Positions 44,016 to 52,732 of a DNA stretch of 64,000 bases are shown here, piece after piece. The notes beneath the pieces are model-generated. The model was not told the DNA's origin. It saw only the letters and a list, made by a program, of their open reading frames with translations, and ran no database searches. The first letter of the stretch is position 1. Each line of letters opens with the position of its first letter. This DNA is from Bacteroidales bacterium. GTDB lineage: Bacteria; Bacteroidota; Bacteroidia; Bacteroidales; Tenuifilaceae. The stretch is taken from the NCBI GenBank assembly GCA_016931855.1, contig JAFGDZ010000034.1, positions 1 to 64,000 on the forward strand. Reading direction: 5' to 3'. The position numbers and the translations under genes were made by a program.

Positions 44016-46904
44016 CTACTTTGTAAATAGAGCGTTTTCTTTAACCTCTACTATTTTGCCATACTTGGCAAGTTCTTTCATATCTATACTCTTTTTATCG
44101 CCAACAATCATGTAAACAACTGGTTTATACTGCATCTCGGCTGTATAAAAATTCTTAATGGTTTCCCATGTGATGTTTTTATACTGTGGCAGCTTGTATA
44201 GTACAGGATCCTTATCGTATCCCTGAAGCTTCCAGCGCTCTACATTTGCAGCTACCGCCCTAAAGCTTGGTCTATCGGTTTGAGCCGATAGCTGTAGGTA
44301 GCTACGAATCATATCGGTACGCTCGGCCTTTTCGGGCATGTTCCGAATTAACCCATTAAAGGTTTCCATGGCAGTAAGCGTTTTATCGGCTTGGGTGCCT
44401 ACATAGCCAATGAAATTATAGGGCTTCCCTGTCTGGCGTGGCATGCGGAACGATCCTCCTGCAGAATAGGCCAATGAGCGGTACTCCCTTATCTCCTGAA
44501 GGATTAACCCGTTAAAGCCTCCTCCAAAATAGTTGTTAAACGCCTCAATGGCAACGGCCTTTTCTTTTGTAAACGGCTGCCCATTCACAAAAACGAACAC
44601 CTTACTCTGGCGCGCTTTAGGTTTATTAACAAAAAGGATGGTATTCTCGGCATACTGCTGTGCTGGTTGGTCTAGCAAAGTAGCATCGGTAACAGGATTC
44701 TCAGCAAATGGAATGTACTGTTTAACCATATCGGATACTGATGCCAGCGAGGTTTTTCCACTAAAGCGTATTTGCCCAGTATATGTTGTGGCCTGCTTAA
44801 ATGCAGCAACCAAATCGGCAGCTTGTAACTTCTTTACCTGCTTAAGCGGCATGCGGTTAAGGTAACTTGATTCGTTACTGTACAATCCGTACTCTAACAA
44901 AGCTTGTGCAACATTATCGGGCTCTGAGCGCTCCATTTTTCGGTTAGTCTTTTCTCCATCAATAATGGTTTTAATTTTAGACTGATCGAGCGTAGGGTTG
45001 CTTACAATTAGCCCAACAAGTTCCAGTGTACGTGGCAAATTAGCTTCTAATCCTTGTATGTCAATATAAGTGCTATTTCTTGTTGACCAGATGCTGTAAG
45101 AGGTGCCAATTTTTGCAAATTCCTCCTTAAGCTGGTTAACGCTATAGTCTCCAGCACCGCCCATTGCCATTCCTTGCGATGCATACTCAAGCATAGGGAT
45201 TGCCGCATCGCCAACCTTGTACTCAATGGTTAGCGAGAAAACATCGTTTAAAGGATTTTCTACACGCAGCAGCTCAAGGCCATTGGCAATGGTAGTCCTC
45301 TCCACATCGGCAGCAAAGTCTATGGTCTTAAAATTAGGATTAACCGATGGGATGTTATCAAAATGCTTTGCATACTCACTCCTAGCATTATTGTTTGCTT
45401 GTAGCGGTTTGTAATCGGGCTTTTCAATCTTTTCCTTTTTGGGGAATCCCATTTTAGAGTAAAACGCCATAAAATCTTTTCCAAAGATTTTGTTAGCCAT
45501 AGCTACCACATCGGCTTTTGTAATGGCCATTACCTGGTTTGGATAGTCAAGAGCCTCTGCAATGGATTGCCCCTTAACAAAGGCATCGCTAAACAGAAGT
45601 GCTCTATCCTCAATATCCTCCATGCCCGTGATGTGATTACGATACATCTCCTTCTTAATGGATTCAAGCGTTTGCTCGTCAAACTCGCCGCGTTTAAGTT
45701 TCTCCAGCTCTGCTAGGATTAAAGCCTCAGCGCTCTCAAGTTTCTGCCCAATAATTTTAGGAACAAAGAACATGATAATGGCACCATGATCCTGATAAGG
45801 CATTTGGATAGCCTGCGCTGCGAGTATCTTTCCCTCAATAGAAAGGGCATCTAGCAAGCCTGTTGAGTAGCTGTTGTTAAGCAGACGCGATACAACCTCT
45901 GCTTTTAGGTAGTCCTTATCGGTAGATGATGGCGTACGAAAGCCCAATAGCCCAAGCTTAATAGGTGTTAGCTTTTCCTGGTGAAACTCACGGCCATTAA
46001 AAGGAGCCTCGTCCCATTTTTGGGTAGGAGGAACATCGCCACGCTCCCACTTGCCAAACTTCTCCTCTATAACAGGAATAATATCGTCGGCATTAAAATC
46101 GCCCGATATAACAAGCGCCATGTTGTTAGGTACATAGTAGGTTTTAAAGAACTCGTACATCTTGGTTAGCGACGGATTCTTTAGGTCTTCTATAGTACCA
46201 ATAATGGTTTGCTGTCCGTAAGGATGTTTTTTGAAGAACTGCTTTTGGAAAGCCTCTAGTAAACGGGTTTGGAACTGATCATTGTACAGGTTCTTCTCCT
46301 CGTAAACCACCTCCAGCTCTGCTTGGAAGCTACGGAACACGGGCTCTGAGAACCGGTGAGCGTACAAATCGAGCCAGCGGTTAATTTGGTTCGAGGGGAA
46401 CTTGTTGTAGTAAACGGTATAATCGGGACCAGTACCTGCATTAACCCTAGTGCCGCCCATTTCATTTATTAGGTTGCTGAGCTCATTGGGTATTGCGTAC
46501 TCGGCAGCTTTTAGCGACTCCTCGTTAATCTGCTTCTGAATCTCGGTACGCTTAGCTTCATCGGTAGTCTTGCCCAGCTCATCGTAAAGCGCAAATATCC
46601 TATCGATATGTGGCTTCTCCTGTTCCCAGCTAACTGTACCAAGGGTTGTTGTGCCCTTAAATAGCATGTGCTCCTGATAGTGAGCCATTCCAGTTGCATC
46701 GGCAGGATCGTTTTTTCCTCCAGCCTTAACTATAACTAAACCAAATACCTCTGGTTGCGAATGGTTCTCGTCAAGAATAACGGTAAGCCCATTGCTAAGG
46801 GTAAACTCTCTAATGCCTTTGGTGTTCTTCTCGTTCCCAGTAGAAAATCCAGCTAAAGGGATAAGAAGAGCCAAGGCAACAAGAAAACTAGTAAGTCGTT
46901 TCAT
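44016..46904 (-). CDS. M16 zinc metallopeptidase
   Basis: A 962-residue exported insulinase-family peptidase with a signal peptide (LIPLAGFSTG, about residue 22). The inverted zinc motif HYQEH is at residues 75-79, with a further Glu ligand near 160 in LEVVYEEKNLY. The sequence is long enough for the usual two halves: an active N-terminal and an inactive C-terminal M16 domain (YFGGGFNGLILQEIREYRSLAYS region near 795). It degrades peptides in the periplasm or at the cell surface. The upstream bases hold a weak -7 (TAAGTTTTG on the minus strand). Confidence 0.88.
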   Translation of the reverse strand: MKRLTSFLVALALLIPLAGFSTGNEKNTKGIREFTLSNGLTVILDENHSQPEVFGLVIVKAGGKNDPADATGMAHYQEHMLFKGTTTLGTVSWEQEKPHIDRIFALYDELGKTTDEAKRTEIQKQINEESLKAAEYAIPNELSNLINEMGGTRVNAGTGPDYTVYYNKFPSNQINRWLDLYAHRFSEPVFRSFQAELEVVYEEKNLYNDQFQTRLLEAFQKQFFKKHPYGQQTIIGTIEDLKNPSLTKMYEFFKTYYVPNNMALVISGDFNADDIIPVIEEKFGKWERGDVPPTQKWDEAPFNGREFHQEKLTPIKLGLLGFRTPSSTDKDYLKAEVVSRLLNNSYSTGLLDALSIEGKILAAQAIQMPYQDHGAIIMFFVPKIIGQKLESAEALILAELEKLKRGEFDEQTLESIKKEMYRNHITGMEDIEDRALLFSDAFVKGQSIAEALDYPNQVMAITKADVVAMANKIFGKDFMAFYSKMGFPKKEKIEKPDYKPLQANNNARSEYAKHFDNIPSVNPNFKTIDFAADVERTTIANGLELLRVENPLNDVFSLTIEYKVGDAAIPMLEYASQGMAMGGAGDYSVNQLKEEFAKIGTSYSIWSTRNSTYIDIQGLEANLPRTLELVGLIVSNPTLDQSKIKTIIDGEKTNRKMERSEPDNVAQALLEYGLYSNESSYLNRMPLKQVKKLQAADLVAAFKQATTYTGQIRFSGKTSLASVSDMVKQYIPFAENPVTDATLLDQPAQQYAENTILFVNKPKARQSKVFVFVNGQPFTKEKAVAIEAFNNYFGGGFNGLILQEIREYRSLAYSAGGSFRMPRQTGKPYNFIGYVGTQADKTLTAMETFNGLIRNMPEKAERTDMIRSYLQLSAQTDRPSFRAVAANVERWKLQGYDKDPVLYKLPQYKNITWETIKNFYTAEMQYKPVVYMIVGDKKSIDMKELAKYGKIVEVKENALFTK

Positions 46905-46966
46905 TACAAATTGCTTTTTTTAGGGTGATTATAAATGGAAAATTAGAGCTTTTTTGTGCTAATTGC

Positions 46967-46974
46967 TATGTTTG
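46967..46974 (+). promoter_or_regulatory. YbaK-like gene -7 element
   Basis: TATGTTTG is a perfect -7 match about 75 nt before the start of the deacylase gene. No -33 at the usual distance is clear. Confidence 0.35.
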
Positions 46975-47050
46975 TCGCTCAGTAGGTGACAAAACTTACA
47001 GCAATTAACCTTTTTTAAAGATTTTTTTCCAACGATCATACGCATACCCC

Positions 47051-47548
47051 ATGGATTACAACGGCGATTCTAAGGTTTACAGCACCCTTAACCAGCTTAA
47101 CATTCCCTTTGAGTACCTAGCTCACCCCCCAGCCCCAACGGTTGAAATAGCAGCCCAGTACTGGAAGAATTTGGATGCAGCACACTGCAAAAACCTATTT
47201 TTTAGGAATCATAAGGGGAATAAGCACTACCTAGTGGTATTTGATTACCGCCAATCGCTTAACATTAGAGATCTTGAGCAGAGGCTAAAGCAGGGGAAGC
47301 TCTCCTTTGCCTCGCCCGAGCGGATGATGCGCTACTTGGGACTTACCCCAGGCTCGGTATCGCCATTTGGGCTGGTTAACGATACGGAGAATCACGTGCA
47401 CCTTTTTATTGACAAAACGCTTAAGGATGCTGAGCGCATTAGCTTCCACCCCAACCTAAACACTGCCTCGCTGGTAATTAGCACTGCCAATTTTTTGCGT
47501 TACCTTGAGTGGACAGGGAATACGTTTGAGTTTTTGGAACTATACTAG
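47051..47548 (+). CDS. YbaK/ProX-type aminoacyl-tRNA deacylase
   Basis: A 165-residue single-domain protein of the YbaK/ProXp family, which hydrolyses mischarged tRNA, for example Ala-tRNA-Pro. Family marks are IPFEYLAHPPAPTVEIAAQ near 18-36, the catalytic Lys in HCKNLFFRNHKGNKHYLVV near 47-65, and LGLTPGSVSPFGLVND near 97-112. It is a free-standing protein rather than an insertion in prolyl-tRNA synthetase. It is divergent from the M16 gene. The exact tRNA is not predictable. Confidence 0.85.
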   Translation: MDYNGDSKVYSTLNQLNIPFEYLAHPPAPTVEIAAQYWKNLDAAHCKNLFFRNHKGNKHYLVVFDYRQSLNIRDLEQRLKQGKLSFASPERMMRYLGLTPGSVSPFGLVNDTENHVHLFIDKTLKDAERISFHPNLNTASLVISTANFLRYLEWTGNTFEFLELY

Positions 47549-47565
47549 GGGGTTAGCTCCTCCTT

Positions 47566-49629
47566 TTAATGTACCTTTTGTTTAGTGGGAGTAATCTGCT
47601 TAATAATTTCACACCCCATAGTAGCAACATAAGCATTTGCCCTCTGCCGTAGCTCCAACAACTCTTGACTTGGTTGGCTAACAGGACTCAGCCTATTCTT
47701 GTTAATTGAGTCCCATACAAAATATAAAGGGGGCTCTTTTGCAACAACAACACCACTAGAACTATAGAACGTGTTGTAGTTATAAACTCCAAAGTTTGAT
47801 TTAACACCTTTAGGGTTTATCAAACTCTCTCCCGTATTAAAGTATTGAGTATTGGATAGTGCCAGATTAAATATTGTTGGGAACACATTACGATGAGAAC
47901 CTATAATTTGGCTATCAACATCATGCATAGGTCTGTATCTCGTGGGAGCAAGGACAATAAACGGGACAGAATGTTTTATTAACAAGTCATTAGCATCAAA
48001 GTTAACAAACTGTAAAGTATTGTGATCGCCCGTAATTGCCACAATTGTATTTGCCGCTAAAGGCGATTTCTGAAGATCCTTTAGAAAGTTTACTAGGCAA
48101 TAATTTGCATACTGAAATGCTTTGAGCCCCTTGCATGCAAGCGCTTCATCGGTTCTAAGTCTTTGCTTTAACTCATTAGGCAGCACAAGTGCCGGAGCCT
48201 CATAATCAACAGGGATATCAAAAGGAGTATGGTGCGATATGGTTAATGCAAAAATAAACTGGGGCGTCCCCTTACTTTCATTGAGCTTTTGCATTACCCT
48301 CTCGTAAATGCTCTCATCATGAATCCCCCATTCACAACTCTTTGCATCGTTGCAGTATCGCTTTAGAGCTGCATCGCCCTCAGCGCTATCGAAGTATTGG
48401 TTAACCAGAAACTTGTCTAAATTTCTCCACCCCAGTTTTCCGCCCGTAACAAAACTTGTTGTGTACCCATTATCCTTAAATGGCTTTGTTACCGCCGTTG
48501 AAAAAGGATTATTATAGTACTCCGACTGCGATATAGGAGATATTGGTGTACCTATGAGTAAATTTTCTAACGAGTAGATTGTTGTAGCACAACTACTCAC
48601 TATTCTATTAAACACATAAGCTTGGCTCTGCTCTAACATGGTATCTAAACCACAAAGCACATTGAATTTTGCCGAGTTTAGGTTGTAGTAATACTGGCTA
48701 AACCCTTCCATTAAAATAAATACAACATTGGGCTTAGCGTTTAGTAAACTATTGCTCGTATCCGTTATGCTAAAGCAATCAAGCCCTTCAACTGGACATG
48801 ATGGGTCTACACCCAAATAACTGGATAGAGCTTGATTTGAATCCTTAAACCCTAAATCTAATAGGAACTGTGCGCTGTTCGGGTTAATTTTTGATGCCTT
48901 TTTATCGGAAAAGGCGGTTTTTAACGCAAAAACACCATTGCTAGCTAATGAGTTTACAAACTCATTTGTAGATATCGTTGTACTGCGAGCATCAAGGGGC
49001 GAAGTTTCAAAAGATCCCCTAGCCATAAAAGCCCAGAATAACACCACTGTAAGCACTCCCGAAAAGCGCAACCAGTAGCTTAGATAAAATTTCCTTGGGC
49101 CGCATCTGTACACACAAATCTTTAGTGCTTGCCAAATACATAGGCCTACTACAGAAATAATTGTTAGGATAAGAAGAATTGGATAATCGGTCCATACCGA
49201 TTTTAGTATTGCAGATGTATCGTCTTCGAGAATCCCAAATACAAGAACATTTATGTTAACCTGAAAAAATTTGTAAAAATAAAAGTTAATATAGCCTATA
49301 AGAAAAATGGCAAGAAATAAGGCAAAACTATAGGAGAACGCAATTTTTAGAAACACACGAGTATATCTAGCAGAACTAAAAGGGATGCTTATAATTGCAA
49401 ATACTAGAAGTGGGAGCAGTCCTATAGCCAGAACTTTGGCATCAAATCGCAAGCCCACACCATAGGCTCGAACTATATCACTAAAATAATTAGCAAAAAC
49501 CTCTTTATTACCAAAGGAAAGCAGCGTTACGGTTCTAAGAATAAACAGAGAAATTAATCCTAAAACAAAAATCCTGAAAAGAACAAAAAGGTAATTAACA
49601 TTACCTGGTTTTTCAATACACATTTCCAT
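47566..49629 (-). CDS. LTA-synthase-like membrane sulfatase
   Basis: A 687-residue member of the alkaline-phosphatase superfamily with five or six N-terminal membrane segments (about residues 10-190) and an outside sulfatase fold. VVFILMEGFSQYYY near 297-310 carries the metal-binding Glu, ATTIYSLENLLIG near 343-355 the likely Thr nucleophile, and a later TGDHNT supplies metal ligands. Gram-negative homologues transfer phosphoglycerol or phosphoethanolamine to glycans or lipids; the acceptor here is unknown. The gene is notably AT-rich with long homopolymer runs compared with nrdJ next door. Confidence 0.8.
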   Translation of the reverse strand: MEMCIEKPGNVNYLFVLFRIFVLGLISLFILRTVTLLSFGNKEVFANYFSDIVRAYGVGLRFDAKVLAIGLLPLLVFAIISIPFSSARYTRVFLKIAFSYSFALFLAIFLIGYINFYFYKFFQVNINVLVFGILEDDTSAILKSVWTDYPILLILTIISVVGLCIWQALKICVYRCGPRKFYLSYWLRFSGVLTVVLFWAFMARGSFETSPLDARSTTISTNEFVNSLASNGVFALKTAFSDKKASKINPNSAQFLLDLGFKDSNQALSSYLGVDPSCPVEGLDCFSITDTSNSLLNAKPNVVFILMEGFSQYYYNLNSAKFNVLCGLDTMLEQSQAYVFNRIVSSCATTIYSLENLLIGTPISPISQSEYYNNPFSTAVTKPFKDNGYTTSFVTGGKLGWRNLDKFLVNQYFDSAEGDAALKRYCNDAKSCEWGIHDESIYERVMQKLNESKGTPQFIFALTISHHTPFDIPVDYEAPALVLPNELKQRLRTDEALACKGLKAFQYANYCLVNFLKDLQKSPLAANTIVAITGDHNTLQFVNFDANDLLIKHSVPFIVLAPTRYRPMHDVDSQIIGSHRNVFPTIFNLALSNTQYFNTGESLINPKGVKSNFGVYNYNTFYSSSGVVVAKEPPLYFVWDSINKNRLSPVSQPSQELLELRQRANAYVATMGCEIIKQITPTKQKVH

Positions 49630-49700
49630 ATCCGATACACTAATTATGTGTTGTCTTTCAATAGTATAGCAATTATTCTAATCATGCGTAAAATTGAATG

Positions 49701-49708
49701 CAAAGCTA
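49701..49708 (-). promoter_or_regulatory. Sulfatase gene -7 element
   Basis: TAGCTTTG on the minus strand is a perfect -7 match, 72 nt before the sulfatase start. No well-placed -33 is visible. Confidence 0.4.
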
Positions 49709-49762
49709 TTTGTATATGGGCTGATTTTACTATGAATACAAATGCTTTACAGCACAACGGAG

Positions 49763-49806
49763 TAAAAAGAGAAACCCCCAAGCAACATTTTGCAAAGGGG
49801 TTTCTC
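49763..49806 (-). terminator. nrdJ terminator
   Basis: A 10-bp stem (plus 49769-49778 with 49797-49806) encloses a loop with its own 4-bp inner stem. On the minus strand it is followed by TCTTTTTAC. It ends the ribonucleotide reductase transcript. Confidence 0.75.
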
Positions 49807-49835
49807 GAATCGGGGGGTATTGAAAAAGCCTTAAA

Positions 49836-52406
49836 CTATCCGCATTTAGAATGGCCGCAGCTGGTGCAAATTAGGCAGCCCTCCTGGTAAATTAGGGCGT
49901 CGGAGCCACACTCGGTGCACTTTTTACCATCCTTAGCCTTGGTGCCATTGGGAATATACTTGCGCAAAGCGCGCTCAACACCCGCTTTCCATGTGTTAAT
50001 GGTTTCGCTGTCGAGGCGAAGGGACGACACTAGGTTAACCACATCGGGAATTGGCATTCCGTTACGTAGCACACCTGAGATTAGCTTGGCGTAGTTCCAG
50101 AACTCCTTGTTAAACATGTGCGATAATCCACCAATGGTGTTGGTGTACCCGTACTTATCAACGTACTGGAAATCGTAGCGGCTACCCCTTTCATCCTTTA
50201 TTTTAAGGATTTTACCCTGAGTAACAAGCTTTGGAATGGGCAGCACATCATCTTCAGATATACCGGTAAAAATCTCGTAAGGACGGCCGTTAAATACCCC
50301 AACAAAGGCTATCCAGCTCTCGTGGTTGTTCTTGAAGCGGATAACATCGCACTCAAGCACCTCCGGACGGGTTGATGGAACAAGCTCCTCATCTATCTTT
50401 GCCTCTTCCTTTTTGGTTGAAACAAGAACGCCATCGCGCGAGCCATCGCGGTAAACGGTGCAGCCCTTGCATCCGCTTTCCCATGCGGTTTGGTAAACCT
50501 TTGCCACAACATCTTCGGTTACATCCGAGGGGAGGTTAACGGTAACGCTAATGGAGTGGTCAACCCATTTCTGAATCATCCCCTGCATCTTAACCTTGCT
50601 AACCCAGTCAACATCGTTAGAGGAGGCCTTGTAGTAAGGCGATTTTTCAACCAGTTCCTGTATTTTCTCCTCGCTAAAGGATTGCACCTCCTTTGGGTTG
50701 TATCCGTTAGCCGCTAACCATACAAGGAACTTGTGATGGAACACGTTAAACTCTTCCCACGAGTCGCCTACACCATCGGTATAGGTAATGTTTACGTTTT
50801 TATCGTTAGGGTTAACCTTGCGGCGCCTCTTATAGTAGGGAAGGAAAACAGGCTCAATACCCGATGTGGTTTGGGTCATTAAGCTGGTTGTTCCGGTTGG
50901 GGCAATGGTAAGCAGCGCAATATTACGACGGCCATACTTAACCATATCGTTGTAAAGCTGCTCGTCCTCGTTCTTAATACGGTTAATGAACGGGTTGTTC
51001 TTCTCGCGATGCGGATCGTAAATAGGGAATGGGCCACGCTCCTTTGCCATGTTAACCGATGACCGGTACGCCTCAACGGCAAGGCATTTTTGAACCTCAA
51101 CGGCAAAATCGATAGCAATATCGGAACCGTAGCGTAGGTTAAGCGCGGCAAGCATGTCGCCCTCGGCGGTAATGCCAACACCTGTACGCCGACCCTCAAC
51201 TGCTTTTTGGCGAATTTTGCGCCATAGGTTCATCTCAACCTGCTTAATCTCCTCCTCCTCTGGATCCTTCTCTATTTTGGACTGAATGGCCTCTATTTTC
51301 TCCAGCTCAAGATCAATAATATCGTCCATTATACGCTGAGCTGCTGCCACATGCTTAGTGAAAAGCTCAAAGTTGAACTTAGCTTGTGGAGTAAATGGAT
51401 TCTCAACGTAGCTGTACAGGTTTAGCGCAAGTAAGCGGCAGCTATCGTATGGGCAAAGGGGTATCTCTCCACAGGGGTTTGTTGATACGGTGCGGTAGCC
51501 AAGGTCGGCATAGCAATCGGGTATCGATTCGCGGATAATGGTATCCCAGAAAAGTACCCCTGGCTCGGCCGATCGCCATGCGTTGTGGATTATCTTATTC
51601 CAGATACCCTGAGCATCTACTTCCTGACGGTACTTTGGATCCTTGTCATCAACAGGATAGCTTTGTACGTATGGCCTTCCCTCAATGGCAGAGCGCATAA
51701 ACTCATCGTCGAGCTTAACCGATACGTTAGCGCCGGTAATTTTGCCTGCCTCCATTTTGGCATCAATAAACTTCTCTGAGTCGGGATGCTTAATGGAGAT
51801 GCTAAGCATTAGGGCGCCTCTACGGCCATCCTGAGCCACCTCGCGGGTTGAGTTTGAGTACCGTTCCATAAAGGGCACCACGCCAGTTGAGGTAAGTGCG
51901 CTATTTAGTACAGGGCTGCCCTTGGGCCTAATGTGCGATAAATCGTGCCCAACGCCACCCCTGCGCTTCATAAGCTGTACCTGCTCCTCATCAATTTTCA
52001 TAATTCCACCGTAGGAATCGGCGTTACCCTTGCTGCCAATAACAAAGCAGTTTGATAGCGATGCTATTTGGTACTTGTTGCCAATACCCGTCATTGGGCC
52101 GCCCTGCGGAACAATGTACTTAAAATCCTTTAGAAGATGGAACACCTCATCCTCGGTCATGGGATTTGGGTACTTTTTCTCAATTCTAGCTATTTCCTTG
52201 GCCAGTCTGCGGTGCATATGGTCGGGCGAGAGCTCAAATATTTTCCCAAAGGAATCCTTAAGAGCGTACTTGCTAACCCAAACCTTGGCAGCCATTTCAT
52301 CCCCATCAAAGTACTTAACGGATGCTGCAACGGCATCTTCGAATAAATACGTTTTCTCTTTCTCTTTTAGTTCGTTCATTACGGTTATGCTTTCCTCCGT
52401 GTTCAT
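49836..52406 (-). CDS. nrdJ: B12-dependent ribonucleotide reductase (class II)
   Basis: Adenosylcobalamin-dependent ribonucleoside reductase, 856 residues, independent of oxygen. Conserved elements are SLSNCFVIGS near 127 with the first active-site Cys, the CxGEIPLC motif (NPCGEIPLCPYDSCRLL near 322) and GTTSLMTQTTSGIEPV near 516-531 (substrate and radical loop). The C-terminal zinc-ribbon CTECG...CLICTSCGHSKCG is typical of this group. No class I subunits are nearby. The start ATG at 52406 follows a 326-bp region with repeated half-sites. Use of B12 here fits an anaerobic or facultative lifestyle. Confidence 0.93.
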   Translation of the reverse strand: MNTEESITVMNELKEKEKTYLFEDAVAASVKYFDGDEMAAKVWVSKYALKDSFGKIFELSPDHMHRRLAKEIARIEKKYPNPMTEDEVFHLLKDFKYIVPQGGPMTGIGNKYQIASLSNCFVIGSKGNADSYGGIMKIDEEQVQLMKRRGGVGHDLSHIRPKGSPVLNSALTSTGVVPFMERYSNSTREVAQDGRRGALMLSISIKHPDSEKFIDAKMEAGKITGANVSVKLDDEFMRSAIEGRPYVQSYPVDDKDPKYRQEVDAQGIWNKIIHNAWRSAEPGVLFWDTIIRESIPDCYADLGYRTVSTNPCGEIPLCPYDSCRLLALNLYSYVENPFTPQAKFNFELFTKHVAAAQRIMDDIIDLELEKIEAIQSKIEKDPEEEEIKQVEMNLWRKIRQKAVEGRRTGVGITAEGDMLAALNLRYGSDIAIDFAVEVQKCLAVEAYRSSVNMAKERGPFPIYDPHREKNNPFINRIKNEDEQLYNDMVKYGRRNIALLTIAPTGTTSLMTQTTSGIEPVFLPYYKRRRKVNPNDKNVNITYTDGVGDSWEEFNVFHHKFLVWLAANGYNPKEVQSFSEEKIQELVEKSPYYKASSNDVDWVSKVKMQGMIQKWVDHSISVTVNLPSDVTEDVVAKVYQTAWESGCKGCTVYRDGSRDGVLVSTKKEEAKIDEELVPSTRPEVLECDVIRFKNNHESWIAFVGVFNGRPYEIFTGISEDDVLPIPKLVTQGKILKIKDERGSRYDFQYVDKYGYTNTIGGLSHMFNKEFWNYAKLISGVLRNGMPIPDVVNLVSSLRLDSETINTWKAGVERALRKYIPNGTKAKDGKKCTECGSDALIYQEGCLICTSCGHSKCG

Positions 52407-52450
52407 ATTATGTGTGGGTGCTTTATGGTTTTTACTTTAAGCTTCTGGTT

Positions 52451-52472
52451 AAAAAAGGAATGGAAAATTCCT
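52451..52472 (-). terminator. Weak leader hairpin before nrdJ
   Basis: On the coding strand AGGAAT pairs with ATTCCT around TTTCC, then six T residues. The stem is only 6 bp. It lies about 45-65 nt before the start codon and could reduce transcription, but it is too weak to call an attenuator. Confidence 0.35.
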
Positions 52473-52685
52473 ACTGGCAAAAAAATTTCTATGCAAGTTA
52501 GGAAACCAAACCCTGTGTAGCCAAGCTAAAGCGTGGCGAGTAATTAACATTCGAACTAAGTTATTAACAAGCTTGATTCCCAGCGTAATGGCTGCGTCAC
52601 CCTAGTTTTACAAACGTTGCAAAACCCTTTTACTAATTGATTTAGCCACGACAAAAAGCGTTGTAAAACCCATGTCCCCCCATAA

Positions 52686-52714
52686 AAAAGGGAAGCCTTT
52701 TGGGCTTCCCTTTT
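52686..52714 (-). terminator. Terminator of the TonB-receptor operon
   Basis: Perfect 12-bp stem (52686-52697 with 52703-52714), 5-nt loop, then T residues on the minus strand. It ends the lipoprotein gene 19 nt after its stop. Confidence 0.85.
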
Positions 52715-52732
52715 GGGTGAAAAGAAAGAGGG

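Larger units (their letters stand above)
49630..49835. other. Intergenic region between sulfatase and nrdJ
   Basis: No gene is present: a frame of 80 codons at 49648-49890 runs into the nrdJ end and is rejected. The region contains the nrdJ terminator and a -7 box (both annotated). Confidence 0.6.
52407..52732. other. Regulatory region upstream of nrdJ
   Basis: No gene is present. The region holds three copies of a 9-base half-site: GTTTTACAA (52605-52613), TTGCAAAAC (52617-52625) and TTGTAAAAC (52661-52669). The first two form an inverted pair around ACG. A small AT-rich hairpin with T tract lies on the coding strand at 52451-52472. No cobalamin riboswitch elements are recognisable. A strong hairpin at 52686-52714 terminates the next gene. 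Confidence 0.5.

Noticed and set aside
49648-49890. 80-codon frame on the plus strand
   Set aside because: It overlaps the antisense end of nrdJ and the nrdJ terminator, and its composition does not look coding.
52585-52605. Possible tRNA T-loop (TTCGAA) near 52592
   Set aside because: There is no flanking five-base-pair T stem and no acceptor or anticodon arms around it.
52407-52732. Possible cobalamin riboswitch before nrdJ
   Set aside because: A GGGAATCAAG-like stretch is present on the coding strand, but the B12-box and the conserved core arms are missing.
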